DNA from: Oscillospiraceae bacterium
GTDB taxonomy: Bacteria > Bacillota > Clostridia > Oscillospirales > Oscillospiraceae
Reading direction: 5' to 3'
Assembly: GCA_910575695.1 (NCBI GenBank)
Contig: CAJTGJ010000001.1
Coordinates: 1 to 64,000, forward strand
DNA: 64,000 bases
Shown: positions 6,926-15,752 of the stretch, one piece after another
How the letters are laid out: each line of letters opens with the position of its first letter
Position numbering within the stretch: the stretch's first letter is position 1
The notes under the pieces: generated by a model
What the model was told of the DNA's origin: nothing
The model's database searches: none
Seen by the model: the letters and a program-made list of their open reading frames with translations, nothing else
Program-made: the position numbers and the translations under genes

Positions 6926-8594
6926 AATCATCGTGGACAATTTCGCCGGCGGTGGCGGAGCCTCCACGGGGATCGAACTGGCCACGGGCCGGGTGGTAGA
7001 CATAGCCATAAACCACGACCCGGACGCCATCCTAATGCACCGGACCAACCACCCCCACACCATGCACTATCGGGCCAGCGTGTGGGACGTGGACCCGGTG
7101 GAGGTGTGCAGGGGCCGCCCGGTGGGACTGGCGTGGTTTTCCCCGGACTGTAAGCATTTCAGCAAAGCCAAGGGCGGAAAGCCCGTAGACAAGAATATAA
7201 GGGGCCTTGCATGGATCGTCCTGCGCTGGGCCGGGCTGGTTCGCCCCCGTGTGATCATTCTGGAGAACGTGGAGGAGTTCCAGACCTGGGGACCTGTGCG
7301 GAGGGGGCGGCCTGTGAAGTCAAAGACCGGGCAGACGTTCCGCCAGTGGCTGGGCCAGCTGGAGGCCCTGGGCTACACCGTGGAATGGCGGGAACTGGTG
7401 GCGGCGGACTATGGAGCGCCAACCACGCGGAAACGCTTTTTCCTGATTGCCCGCAGCGACGGGCGGCCCATTGTGTGGCCGGAACCAACCCACGCGTCGG
7501 CGGACAGCCCGGAGGCCAGGGAGGGAACCAAAAAGCCGTGGCGCAGCGCGGCGGAGATCATAGACTGGAACCTGCCCACGCCCTCCATTTTTGCAACAAA
7601 AGAGGAGATCCGGGAGCGGTACGGAGTCGCGGCGGTCCGTCCTCTGGCCAGGAATACCATGCGGCGGGTGGCCAGGGGCGTGGACAAATTCGTGATCCGG
7701 TCCGCCTCTCCGTTCCTGGTGATCGTCAACCATGCCGGGGAGTTCCGGGGGCAAGGGTTGGCGGAACCGCTCCAGACCATCACGGCAAAACATGGGTATG
7801 GCGTGGCTTCACCTGCCATGATCCAGTATCACACTGAGCAAACCGAGAGGGTACGGGGCCAGGGCGTGACTGACCCTATCATGACCATTGATGCCTCCAA
7901 CCGCTACGGGCTGGCGGCGACCACACTGACAAAGTATTACAGCGGGGATCATAACCAGGACGCGGCGGCCCCGCTGCATACGATAACAACGCGGGACCGG
8001 GAGGGCATAACGGTGGCCAATCTGTCCAAATTTTACGGCGGCGTGGTGGGTGCGGCAGCGTCCGATCCCCTCCCTACCGTGACAGCGGTGGACCACAACG
8101 CCCTCCAAACCGCCCACATGGTCAAAATGAAAGGCACCAACTTAGGAGGACAAGCCCAGGACCCGCTCCAGACAATCACCGCCGGCGGCGGACACCATGG
8201 CGTGGTGACAACCCGGATCGTAAAGGCGGGACTGGGAGTGGACCTGCAGAACTGGCCAAAAATACGGGCGACCCTGAATGAGTTCTGCGACTATCACCTG
8301 GAGGACACAGAGGTGATCCTGTTCTCCATCGGCGGGGTCTGGTATTTCATGGCAGACATTGGCCTGCGTATGCTGACGCCCCGCGAACTGTACCGGGCCA
8401 ACGGTTTCCCAGACGACTACAAAATAGATCGGGACTACACCGGCAGAGAGTACGGCAAAACCAAGCAGGTGGCCCGGTGTGGAAACGCGGTCCCGCCGCC
8501 CTTTGCCGCGGCCCTGGTGCGGGCAAACCTGCCAGAATGGTGCGGGGAGGAGATCACCACCATGGAGCAGTTGGAAAAGGCGGTGGCGGTATGA
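6894..8594 (+). CDS. DNA (cytosine-5) methyltransferase with repeated target-recognition region
   Basis: Transfers methyl from S-adenosylmethionine to C5 of cytosine; in a phage this usually protects DNA from host restriction. I chose the GTG at 6894 because AGGAGG lies 9 nt upstream; longer starts lack a site. The 566 residues hold motif I (VDNFAGGGGASTG, about 14-26), a variant motif IV (WFSPDCKHFSKAKGG, catalytic Cys86 in SPDC instead of PPCQ), motif VI (ILENVEEF, about 122-129), motif VIII (RKRFFLIA) and motif X (GNAVPPPFAAAL). Between VIII and X lie about five imperfect repeats around PLxTITA, an unusual recognition region. No restriction gene is adjacent, so it looks like an orphan. Confidence 0.9.
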   Translation: MSRGQTNFLDEIIVDNFAGGGGASTGIELATGRVVDIAINHDPDAILMHRTNHPHTMHYRASVWDVDPVEVCRGRPVGLAWFSPDCKHFSKAKGGKPVDKNIRGLAWIVLRWAGLVRPRVIILENVEEFQTWGPVRRGRPVKSKTGQTFRQWLGQLEALGYTVEWRELVAADYGAPTTRKRFFLIARSDGRPIVWPEPTHASADSPEAREGTKKPWRSAAEIIDWNLPTPSIFATKEEIRERYGVAAVRPLARNTMRRVARGVDKFVIRSASPFLVIVNHAGEFRGQGLAEPLQTITAKHGYGVASPAMIQYHTEQTERVRGQGVTDPIMTIDASNRYGLAATTLTKYYSGDHNQDAAAPLHTITTRDREGITVANLSKFYGGVVGAAASDPLPTVTAVDHNALQTAHMVKMKGTNLGGQAQDPLQTITAGGGHHGVVTTRIVKAGLGVDLQNWPKIRATLNEFCDYHLEDTEVILFSIGGVWYFMADIGLRMLTPRELYRANGFPDDYKIDRDYTGREYGKTKQVARCGNAVPPPFAAALVRANLPEWCGEEITTMEQLEKAVAV

Positions 8595-9043
8595 ACGACG
8601 TAAGGTTTTCGCGGCGGGACCCTGCCTGCTGCCCCGCCTACAAAGAGTATTACATTCAAGACCAATTGAGCGGAACGGATATTTATGGGCACGAAACCTA
8701 TCAATACGCACTTTTCCGAAAGTGTCCATTTCAGATGATTCGTAAGTTCCGAACCAGAAAGCAGGCATATGCCTACGTCAGTAATCTGACTGGCGTCGAC
8801 CAGTGGGACGTCAAATGGGGGAGCTGCAGAATTGTCGGGAATCCCCGCTACGACAATCTTTTTGGTGTCATACACGCTGGAAAAATGTACCGGATCAACC
8901 GGAGGGCGCGGACGGTTGAGATGGCACCACTTGACGATGAGCAGTTGTCTGGTTGGCACGATAAATACCATGAATGCGTCGCGGAGGCCAAGCGGATTAT
9001 AGGTGCCATAGATGATGACTCGCAGATGTCTCTTTTTGGATAA
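8591..9043 (+). CDS. Hypothetical phage protein, 150 aa
   Basis: The ATG at 8591 overlaps the stop of the methyltransferase by 4 nt, so the pair is coupled. The protein is basic and aromatic (CPFQMIRKFRTRKQAYAYVS, KMYRINRRARTVEMAPL) and ends in DDSQMSLFG, a tail that resembles DNA sliding-clamp-binding peptides (QMSLFG). That resemblance is suggestive only. No catalytic motif is visible. Coupling suggests a partner of the methyltransferase or of replication. The 118-nt gap after it holds only a good ribosome binding site for the next gene. Confidence 0.55.
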   Translation: MNDVRFSRRDPACCPAYKEYYIQDQLSGTDIYGHETYQYALFRKCPFQMIRKFRTRKQAYAYVSNLTGVDQWDVKWGSCRIVGNPRYDNLFGVIHAGKMYRINRRARTVEMAPLDDEQLSGWHDKYHECVAEAKRIIGAIDDDSQMSLFG

Positions 9044-9161
9044 ATACACTGAAGGCCGCGCTGGAGCAGATGGCCACATCCTGAGAGGTCTGCTTTGCTG
9101 ATTTAGTAATCGGCATTTACATAGCAGAGAACACAAAATCGCACGAAAGGAGGAGGACCGT

Positions 9162-9518
9162 ATGCAGCCTGAAATGCAAAAGTCGATCCTGCAGATGGCG
9201 CGAGGGGCCATTATGGAGCGGGCGGACTATGAGATGTCCCGTCTGCTGGCCAACATCCTGGACCCGAACACATCCGCCACCGCAAAGCGGAAACTGACGC
9301 TGACGCTGGAGCTGAAGCCGGACGATGACCGGCAGACCATCACCGTCAGCTGCACCGCAAAGCCCACGCTGGCCGCCACCAACCCCGTTGTCACGTCCCT
9401 GTATGTGGCCGACGAGGACAGTGTGGTGGAGATGGTGCCGCAGATCCCCGGCCAGACTGGAATGGACGGGAGTACGCAGGAAGCACCCCCGGTTCTGAAG
9501 ATCATCAAATTTGCTTAA
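9162..9518 (+). CDS. Phage 'replication terminator'-type conserved protein
   Basis: 118 residues with strong AGGAGGAGG ahead of the ATG. The central segment LANILDPNTSATAKRKLTLT then LELKPDDDRQTITVSCTAKP matches a family found next to recombination genes in clostridial phages and often labelled replication terminator protein. That label is not backed by function that I know of. It sits two genes ahead of the SMC-like ATPase and is followed closely by another early gene. No enzymatic residues are apparent. Confidence 0.6.
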   Translation: MQPEMQKSILQMARGAIMERADYEMSRLLANILDPNTSATAKRKLTLTLELKPDDDRQTITVSCTAKPTLAATNPVVTSLYVADEDSVVEMVPQIPGQTGMDGSTQEAPPVLKIIKFA

Positions 9519-9533
9519 GGAGGAAAGCCCATC

Positions 9534-10265
9534 ATGTTGAAAGAGTTCATTGAGCATATCCAGAGCACCACCAAGCCCCAGATTTTTGAGAAGGACGGCG
9601 CGACATTTGTTGTCTACGCCGAGGAGGCCCCGCATCAGCTCCGGCCCGACATCGACCACCCGGACATCCTGCCCCTCCACTCTCTGGACGCCCTTGTGAA
9701 TCTGGTCCGCACCGAGGCGTCCAAGGCGGAGACTCCGCTTTACATCACGATCCCCGACCACCTGACCGTCCGCTGCTTCGGCCAGCCCCAGCCCGATGCC
9801 CGGTTCTTCCGGCAGATGTACTACGAGGCCAAGGCCACCGACGTCCCCGGCTGGGGCGAGATGGTGCAGTTGGGTTTCGAAGAGGCCCAGATTGCTATGC
9901 GGACCCGCTTCCAGGAAACGACGGATACCATCTACGCTCTGAAGTTGCTGTCGGATATCTGCTGCGGAGCCAAGGTGGTCTACAACGACAACGGTATCGC
10001 CACCACTGTCACCACGCAGAAGGGCGTGGCGCTCCAGAGCAACGAGCAGATCCGGCCCATCATCACCCTGAAGCCCTACCGTACCTTCCAGGAGGTGGAG
10101 CAGCCGGAGAGCATCTTCCTCATTCGGGTCAACGAGCGGGGCATCACCTTCACCGAGGCCGACGGCGGGATGTGGAAGCTAAAAGCAAGGCAGACCGTCA
10201 AGGCGTTCCTGGAGGAACAGCTGGCCGAGGAGGTCGCCGGCAACGGCGTGTACATCGCCCTGTAA
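9534..10265 (+). CDS. Conserved phage protein of the early region, 243 aa
   Basis: AAGGAGG precedes the ATG 15 nt after the previous gene, so the two form a unit. The protein has a well-defined globular composition, with IFEKDGATFVVYAEEAPHQL near the start and LYITIPDHLTVRCFGQPQ in the middle. The general layout resembles phage proteins of the YfdQ/DUF2303 type. I rate that as weak and cannot name a function. Gene order next to recombination genes suggests DNA metabolism. Confidence 0.5.
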   Translation: MLKEFIEHIQSTTKPQIFEKDGATFVVYAEEAPHQLRPDIDHPDILPLHSLDALVNLVRTEASKAETPLYITIPDHLTVRCFGQPQPDARFFRQMYYEAKATDVPGWGEMVQLGFEEAQIAMRTRFQETTDTIYALKLLSDICCGAKVVYNDNGIATTVTTQKGVALQSNEQIRPIITLKPYRTFQEVEQPESIFLIRVNERGITFTEADGGMWKLKARQTVKAFLEEQLAEEVAGNGVYIAL

Positions 10266-10311
10266 GGAATACGGTGGCAAAGACCAAAGTACCCAACGTT
10301 GGGCGCAATTA

Positions 10312-10370
10312 TTTGTGTAGTTTATGGTCTGAATTAACTTGCTATTCCCTTTGAACAGAGTGATTAATGT
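10312..10370 (+). promoter_or_regulatory. Repeated promoter-like element, copy A
   Basis: First of six related elements in the window. TGTGTAGTTTAT precedes TTGCTA (10339-10344), a 17-nt spacer ending in AGAGT, then GATTAA (10362-10367). It stands ahead of the replication/recombination operon beginning at 10470. The conserved parts and spacer match copies B-F, which supports a shared promoter or activator site. Confidence 0.6.
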
Positions 10371-10379
10371 GATGCCAAA

Positions 10380-10411
10380 GGCCCGCCGGGTGGTAGCGCA
10401 CCCGACGGGCC
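10380..10411 (+). other. Long stable leader hairpin
   Basis: GGCCCG and CGGGTG pair with CACCCG and CGGGCC (one mismatch in the stem, 6-nt loop), immediately downstream of element copy A and 58 nt before the ATPase gene. The sequence after the stem is A-rich without a T-tract, so it is more likely a 5'-UTR structure than a terminator. A second small hairpin (CCTGC/GCAGG) follows near 10437-10452. Confidence 0.5.
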
Positions 10412-10469
10412 AAAGGGCAAAAAACAATTAAGAACACCTGCATTATAGCAGGACGGAAAGGAAAATGCA

Positions 10470-11900
10470 ATGAAAACCACAAAAATTGTCATCAAGAACC
10501 TGTTCGGCATCCGGGAGGCGGCCCTGGATGGGCGCTCGGTGGAGCTGGCCGGACCCAAGGGCAGCGGAAAGACTTCTGTGCTGGACGCCATCCGCTACGC
10601 CCTGACCAACCGCTCTGACCGCGACTACATCATCCACCAGGGCGCGGACGAGGGCGAGATCATCATTGAGACGGACACCGGGCTCTCCATCGACCGCAAG
10701 ACCCGGACGACCAAGGCAGACACAGTCAAGGTCAAGGACGGCAGTATGCTCCAGACTCGCCCGGCGGAGTTCCTCTCCGGCATCTTCACCCCCTTGCAGC
10801 TCAACCCCGTGGCCTTTACTCAGCTCAGCCGTCAAGAGAAGAACCGGGTCATCCTGTCGCTGATCGACTTCGCCTGGGACATGAACTGGATCAAGGAACA
10901 GTTTGGGGAGATCCCCCAGGGCGTGGACTACTCCAAGCACATCCTGGAGGTCCTCTCGGATATCCAGGCGGAGAGCGGCGTTTACTTCCAGTCCCGCCAG
11001 AACCTCAACCGGGACATCCGCAACAAGCAGGCGTTCATCGCCGACATCGCCAAGGACATCCCTCCCCACTATGACGCCGCCCGCTGGGAGGCGTACCCCA
11101 CCCGCGAGAAGTACCAGGAGCTGGAGCGCATCCGGGAGGCCAACAGCCGCATCGAGCGGGCAAAGGCATTCCGAGAGGGCTTTGAGGCTAAAAAGCGTGG
11201 CCTGGAGGCGGAGCGGGACATCCAACTCTCCGCCGTCGCGCAGGACATCTCCGCCCAGCGGGAGAGCATCACCGGCGACATCCAGCGGCTGGAGGCCCAG
11301 CTCGCCGCCGCGAGGGAGAAGCTGGACGGCCTTGCCCAGCGGCAGAAGGAGCGGGAGGAATTGGAGCACGCCCGCTTCCGTGAGGCCGTGGCGAAGCTGG
11401 AGCGGGACATGGGTGTAGCGGATCAGTACGCCGGGCAGGAGGTTCAGGATACCTCCGCGCTGTCCACCGAACTGGATGAGGCGGAGCAGATGCGCAGCCA
11501 CCTGAACGAGTACCGCCGGATGCGGGATATGCAAACGGAACTGGACGAGTTGACCGCAAAGTCCCAGGCACTGACCGACAAGATCGAACTGGCGCGGGAA
11601 CTCCCGGCGACGATCCTGGCTCAGGCTTCCATTCCTGTGGAGGGCCTGACGGTGAAGGACGGCGTGCCGCTGATCAACGGCCTGCCCATCAGCAACCTGA
11701 GTGACGGTGAGCTCCTTGAGCTCTGCGTGGACATCACGGTCAGCCGGCCGGGCCAGCTGGGCATCATCTTGGTGGACGGCGCCGAGCGGCTGGACAGCGT
11801 GAGCCGGGAACGGCTCTACGCCAAGTGCAAGGCCAAGGGCCTCCAGCTGATCGCCACCAGGGTAACGGATTCTGAAGAGATGGAGGTAATCGAGCTGTGA
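10470..11900 (+). CDS. SMC/RecF-like AAA ATPase of a phage recombination module
   Basis: A 476-residue ABC-type ATPase of the SbcC/RecF/AAA_23 group, which binds DNA and couples ATP hydrolysis to strand processing. Walker A is GPKGSGKTS (28-36). A central coiled coil spans about 200-370 (ERIREANSRIERAKAFREG). The signature is LSDGE (410-414) and Walker B is IILVDG (432-437), with Asp-Gly instead of the usual Asp-Glu. GGAAAGG precedes the ATG. It is the first gene of a tightly overlapping operon with a nuclease and a zinc-ribbon protein, so it probably partners the downstream PD-(D/E)XK nuclease. Promoter-like element copy A lies upstream. Confidence 0.8.
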   Translation: MKTTKIVIKNLFGIREAALDGRSVELAGPKGSGKTSVLDAIRYALTNRSDRDYIIHQGADEGEIIIETDTGLSIDRKTRTTKADTVKVKDGSMLQTRPAEFLSGIFTPLQLNPVAFTQLSRQEKNRVILSLIDFAWDMNWIKEQFGEIPQGVDYSKHILEVLSDIQAESGVYFQSRQNLNRDIRNKQAFIADIAKDIPPHYDAARWEAYPTREKYQELERIREANSRIERAKAFREGFEAKKRGLEAERDIQLSAVAQDISAQRESITGDIQRLEAQLAAAREKLDGLAQRQKEREELEHARFREAVAKLERDMGVADQYAGQEVQDTSALSTELDEAEQMRSHLNEYRRMRDMQTELDELTAKSQALTDKIELARELPATILAQASIPVEGLTVKDGVPLINGLPISNLSDGELLELCVDITVSRPGQLGIILVDGAERLDSVSRERLYAKCKAKGLQLIATRVTDSEEMEVIEL

Positions 11901-12496
11901 AGACGCATTGGAAAAAGGTAGTCTCCGATCCCAACTTTATCGGCGAGGGGGACTTCCAGGAGGGCGAGGAGAAGGTATTGACCATCGACCGGGTCAACGC
12001 CTCCGAAACTGTTCAGACCGCCGAGGGCAAGTCCAAGAAGGCGGTTGTCCACTGGAAGGAGCCGGGCAACAAGCCCATGATCCTGAATGTGGCCCGGTCC
12101 AAGAACATCGAGAAAGTAGCCGGGAGCGGCTACTTCGAGGACTGGCCGGGAGTGACAGTGCAACTGTACATCGAGCACGGAATTAAGGCTTTCGGAGAGG
12201 TGGTCTCCGCTGTGCGCGTCCGGCCCTATAAGCCCCGCCTCCAGCAGCGCCAGCCTGTCCCGCCCTGCACGGACTGCGGAAACCCGATCCAGCCCGCCAT
12301 GGGAAAGACGGTCGAGTGGCTGGCGGCCTACACCACAAAGAACTACGGTGTCCCGCTGTGTGCGGAGTGCGCCCAGAAGCGCAAAGATGCAGCGGCGGCA
12401 GAAGAGCCCCAAGAAAAAGAATCCGGAGAAAGCGAGGTAACCGAGCATGGCGGAGATGAACACCCTGCCGACGGTGACGGCGAAGAATTACTTTGA
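11897..12496 (+). CDS. Recombination-operon protein with C-terminal zinc ribbon
   Basis: The GTG start at 11897 overlaps the previous stop by 4 nt. The first 115 residues (MKTHWKKVVSDPNFIGEGDF; WPGVTVQLYIEHGIKAFGEV) match in style a conserved phage protein found with SMC-like ATPases and nucleases, possibly a single-strand-binding-like fold. A zinc ribbon follows (CTDCGNPI, then LCAECAQKRK), with an acidic, low-complexity tail of about 35 residues. The acidic tail fits a protein-interaction role, as in SSB proteins. It overlaps the nuclease gene by 50 nt. Confidence 0.55.
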   Translation: MKTHWKKVVSDPNFIGEGDFQEGEEKVLTIDRVNASETVQTAEGKSKKAVVHWKEPGNKPMILNVARSKNIEKVAGSGYFEDWPGVTVQLYIEHGIKAFGEVVSAVRVRPYKPRLQQRQPVPPCTDCGNPIQPAMGKTVEWLAAYTTKNYGVPLCAECAQKRKDAAAAEEPQEKESGESEVTEHGGDEHPADGDGEELL

Positions 12497-13313
12497 TCCT
12501 GATATTGAGATGGCCTATATGGGCTCTACCCAGGTCAAGAACTTCATGCGCTGCGAAGCGGCGGAACTGGCCAGGCTGAAAGGGGAATACCGATCCGCCG
12601 CGACCACGGCTATGCTGGTGGGTAGCTATGTGGACGCCCATTTTGAGGGGAGCCTTGACGTGTTCCAAGCCCAGCACCCGGAACTGTTCAAGCGGGACGG
12701 GACGCTGAAGGCGGAGTTCTCCCACGCCAACGACATCATCAGCCGCATGGAAGCGGACGAGTTGTACAGCCTTCTGATGTCCGGCCAGAAACAGGTCATC
12801 CGCACCGGCGAGATTGCCGGAGTGCCCTTTAAGGTCAAGATCGACAGCCTGCTGGATGGGAATACCTGTGCGGAAATCGTCCGGCGGTTCCCGGAAACGG
12901 CGTCGGTGATGGGGCTTTGCGATGGGGCCATCGTGGATCAGAAGGTCATGAGAGACCTGGAGGACGTCTGGGACGGCACGGAGCGGGCCTACGTTCCCTT
13001 CTGGAGGGCCTGGGGGTATGACGTTCAAGGCGCCATCTACCAGGCCGTTGAGGGGCATTTGTGGCCCTTCCTGTTGGCTGTCGGCACCAAAGAGGATGAG
13101 CCGGACCTGCAGGCACTTCACATCCGGGATGAAGTCCTGGCGCCCAAGCTGGCGGAGATCGAGGATGCCGTCCCCCGGTTCCAGGCTATCAAAGCGGGCC
13201 GGGAGGCTCCGCGCCGCTGTGAGCACTGCGCATACTGCCGCGCCACTCGAAAGCTGACCCGGATCATCGATGCCGAGGAACTGGAGGCTCCCTATGGGGA
13301 GGCAGAGGATTGA
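12447..13313 (+). CDS. PD-(D/E)XK nuclease, phage recombination (RecE/DUF3799-like)
   Basis: A 288-residue predicted exonuclease. MGSTQVKNFMRCEAAELARL is the typical entry helix of Cas4/RecE-like nucleases. The catalytic core is probably FKVKIDSLL with the acidic Asp, then CDGAIVDQKVM supplying the D-x-K. Three Cys near the C-terminus (RCEHCAYCRATRKL) may hold an iron-sulfur cluster or zinc, as in Cas4/AddB nucleases. It is embedded between the SMC-like partner genes and the primase-like gene. The likely role is resection of double-strand ends for phage recombination and replication. Confidence 0.7.
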   Translation: MAEMNTLPTVTAKNYFDPDIEMAYMGSTQVKNFMRCEAAELARLKGEYRSAATTAMLVGSYVDAHFEGSLDVFQAQHPELFKRDGTLKAEFSHANDIISRMEADELYSLLMSGQKQVIRTGEIAGVPFKVKIDSLLDGNTCAEIVRRFPETASVMGLCDGAIVDQKVMRDLEDVWDGTERAYVPFWRAWGYDVQGAIYQAVEGHLWPFLLAVGTKEDEPDLQALHIRDEVLAPKLAEIEDAVPRFQAIKAGREAPRRCEHCAYCRATRKLTRIIDAEELEAPYGEAED

Positions 13314-13924
13314 TTGATCTTGCTGATCAAGTCAAGAGCCTTGTAACGATCCAGGAGGTGGCGGAGCACTACGGTTTCCACCCAAACCGGGCCGGGTACA
13401 TATGCTGCCCATTCCACCATGAAAAGACCGCCAGTCTAAAACTCTACAGCGGTCAGCGCGGTTTTCACTGCTTTGGCTGCGGGGCGGGTGGCTCGGTGAT
13501 CGATTTTGTAATGAAAGTGTTTGACATCCCATTTCGTCAGGCGATTTTGCGAATCAATGCGGATTTTGCCTTGGGACTGACATGGGATAAGCCTGACCCG
13601 GCGGTGCGGTCTGCTGTCTTGGAGGCCCGCCGCCGGGAGGCCCGGCGGAAAGCGAAACTGGAACAGCTGGAAGAGAAACACCGGGAACTGGCTGCAGAAC
13701 ATTGTTACTGGTGGGAAGTGCTGAAATACTTTTCTCCTACCAGAGAAGAGTGGGAGGCTGGGTATATCCATCCACTCTATGTCGAAGCAACAAAAAAACA
13801 GCCGTATTTGGAATACCTGCTGGATGAACTGGAAGAAGAAATTGCGGAGGTGAAAGCGGACCGTGGAAGAAAAGGCTCTACAGCCGGAAAACACAGTACC
13901 GGTAGCCCCGGACAAACGGCCTGA
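13310..13924 (+). CDS. DnaG-type primase zinc-binding domain protein
   Basis: 204 residues from a TTG at 13310 that overlaps the previous stop. The N-terminus is a CHC2 zinc finger: CCPFHHEKTASLKLY then GFHCFGCGAGGSVIDFVM, closely matching the domain that reads template DNA in bacterial primases. No TOPRIM catalytic domain follows; the rest is helical and charged. It overlaps the DUF927 helicase gene by 62 nt. The two probably act together as a split primase-helicase, the finger for priming-site recognition. An accessory role without priming is the alternative. Confidence 0.75.
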   Translation: MIDLADQVKSLVTIQEVAEHYGFHPNRAGYICCPFHHEKTASLKLYSGQRGFHCFGCGAGGSVIDFVMKVFDIPFRQAILRINADFALGLTWDKPDPAVRSAVLEARRREARRKAKLEQLEEKHRELAAEHCYWWEVLKYFSPTREEWEAGYIHPLYVEATKKQPYLEYLLDELEEEIAEVKADRGRKGSTAGKHSTGSPGQTA

Positions 13925-15752
13925 CTTTTCTCTGACCGACTTCAAGGAGGGGCGGGTATTTGAATGGCTGACCGGTTTGAGATCTGGCTACCAGCAGGCC
14001 ATGGAGGAACAGGCGCTTGCAGACCTCGCCAAGGAACTCGGATTTAAAGGCTTTGCCAGGTGCCTGAGAGAGTACAGGAAAGAATTAAGAGCCGTCTCTT
14101 TGTCTGTCGTCCGAGACGATGGGGTCTCCGAGTTTTTCGACCAAACCCTTGAGTTGAATGTTGGGGAATGGACGGCGGACGAGAGCGGCATCTGGCGGTA
14201 TGCCCAAGGCGGTGGGATTACATATGCCTGCACCCACCCAATCATGCCGGTGGAAAAACTGGTTTCCATCGATACAGGTATGGTCAAGGTCAAGCTGTGG
14301 TACCGGCGCAGTTATTCAGACCGCCGGCCATGGTCAGAGATCGTAGTACCCATGAGCCGGATCTCCAAGGCTGCCGACATCGTAGCCCTGTCGGACTGTG
14401 GCATTTCAGTCACCAGCGGAGAACGGGCGCAGGCGTTGGTGGACTTCCTGCGGGATGCCATCGACAAAAATCAGGACATCATCCCGGAGGTCAAGGCGGT
14501 TTCCCGCATGGGCTGGAACGAGGAGGGGTTTTCCCCCTACGTGGGGGGCGTAGCCTTCGACAGCGCGGATAGTTTCCGCCCGATATATAAAGCCATAGGC
14601 CAGTCCGGAAGCCTCGACAATTGGCTTACAGAGGCCCTGGATGCCCGCTCTTACAGCCTGACTGCCCGCATTGTACTGGCGGCATCCTTCGCCTCCGTTC
14701 TGGTGGAGCCGCTTGGGTGCCTTCCGTTTTTCGTCCACCTGTGGAGTATGGACAGCGGCACCGGCAAGACCGTGGCGCAGATGCTGGGGGCGTCCGTGTG
14801 GGCGAACCCCACTGCAGGCGGCGCATATTTTCAAACCTTCAAGAGCACATCCGTGGGCGTGGAGCTTATGGCCGGCTTTCTGCACTCGCTCCCCCTGTTT
14901 CTGGACGAGCTGCAGCTTGCCAAGGACCGCCACGGGAGAGTCAATTTCAACGTGTACGAGTTGGCGGCAGGCACAGGAAAACTGCGGGGCAACAAATCCC
15001 TGGGCTTGGACTATACCCCCAAATGGGCCAACTGCTTTATAACCTCCGGGGAAACGCCATTGGTGGGGGAAACGGACGGTGCTGGCGCAGCCAACCGCGT
15101 GGTGGAGATTGAGTGCCGATATGGTGAGGCCGTCATTCGGGACGGACATCGCACTGCCAACGCTCTGAAACTCAACTATGGTCACGCCGGGAAGCTGTTC
15201 ATTGGGCGTTTGTGCGAGGATGGCGTGATAGACAGGGCGCGAGAGCTCTACGAAAAAAGCTATGCCGCTTGTACGCAAATCGACACTACGGAGAAACAGG
15301 CGATGGCAGCAGCGTTGATTATTACTGCGGATCAGCTTGCCACAGAATGGCTTTTTCACGACGGTCGTGCTCTGACTGCCGCTGAACTGGGCGAGTTTCT
15401 GAAGGAAAAGAACGAGGTCAGTACATCAGAACGCGGCTATGAGTATATGTGCGGCTGGGTGGCAACTCATGCGAACCAGTTCCGCGAAAGTGTGGAGCGT
15501 GGGGAGCACTACGGTGTCATTGATGGCGATATGGCCATTATCAACCGCACCGTTTGGAACAAGGCGTGTGAGGAGGCGGGGCTATCACCCAAGGCCCTGC
15601 TTGGGCATTTGAAGTCAAAAGGGATGATTATCACCGGCAGCAAAGGGTACACAAAAACGAAGCGGATTGATGGAGTGTCCGTTCATTGCGTTTGGATGCG
15701 CCTGCCGCCCGATGATGAAGAGCCAGAGGAATACGATGAACTTCCTCTGTAA
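13863..15752 (+). CDS. DUF927-family replicative helicase/primase-associated ATPase
   Basis: A 629-residue protein from a GTG at 13863 with GGAGG 15 nt upstream. The central P-loop reads WSMDSGTGKTVAQMLG (about residues 293-308), an acidic Walker B lies in LPLFLDELQLAKD, and an arginine-rich FITSGETPLVGE segment follows, as in DUF927 helicases of phages and plasmids. The N-terminal 230 residues are a beta-rich domain and the C-terminus a winged-helix-like region. It is translated from inside the primase-finger gene and directly followed by the iteron-rich stretch, so it is the best candidate for the phage replicative helicase acting there. Confidence 0.75.
   Translation: MEEKALQPENTVPVAPDKRPDFSLTDFKEGRVFEWLTGLRSGYQQAMEEQALADLAKELGFKGFARCLREYRKELRAVSLSVVRDDGVSEFFDQTLELNVGEWTADESGIWRYAQGGGITYACTHPIMPVEKLVSIDTGMVKVKLWYRRSYSDRRPWSEIVVPMSRISKAADIVALSDCGISVTSGERAQALVDFLRDAIDKNQDIIPEVKAVSRMGWNEEGFSPYVGGVAFDSADSFRPIYKAIGQSGSLDNWLTEALDARSYSLTARIVLAASFASVLVEPLGCLPFFVHLWSMDSGTGKTVAQMLGASVWANPTAGGAYFQTFKSTSVGVELMAGFLHSLPLFLDELQLAKDRHGRVNFNVYELAAGTGKLRGNKSLGLDYTPKWANCFITSGETPLVGETDGAGAANRVVEIECRYGEAVIRDGHRTANALKLNYGHAGKLFIGRLCEDGVIDRARELYEKSYAACTQIDTTEKQAMAAALIITADQLATEWLFHDGRALTAAELGEFLKEKNEVSTSERGYEYMCGWVATHANQFRESVERGEHYGVIDGDMAIINRTVWNKACEEAGLSPKALLGHLKSKGMIITGSKGYTKTKRIDGVSVHCVWMRLPPDDEEPEEYDELPL

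Noticed and set aside
9044..9161. Small gene in the gap before 9162
   Set aside because: A short reading ends LKAALEQMATS but has no start with a ribosome binding site. It looks like a decayed remnant.
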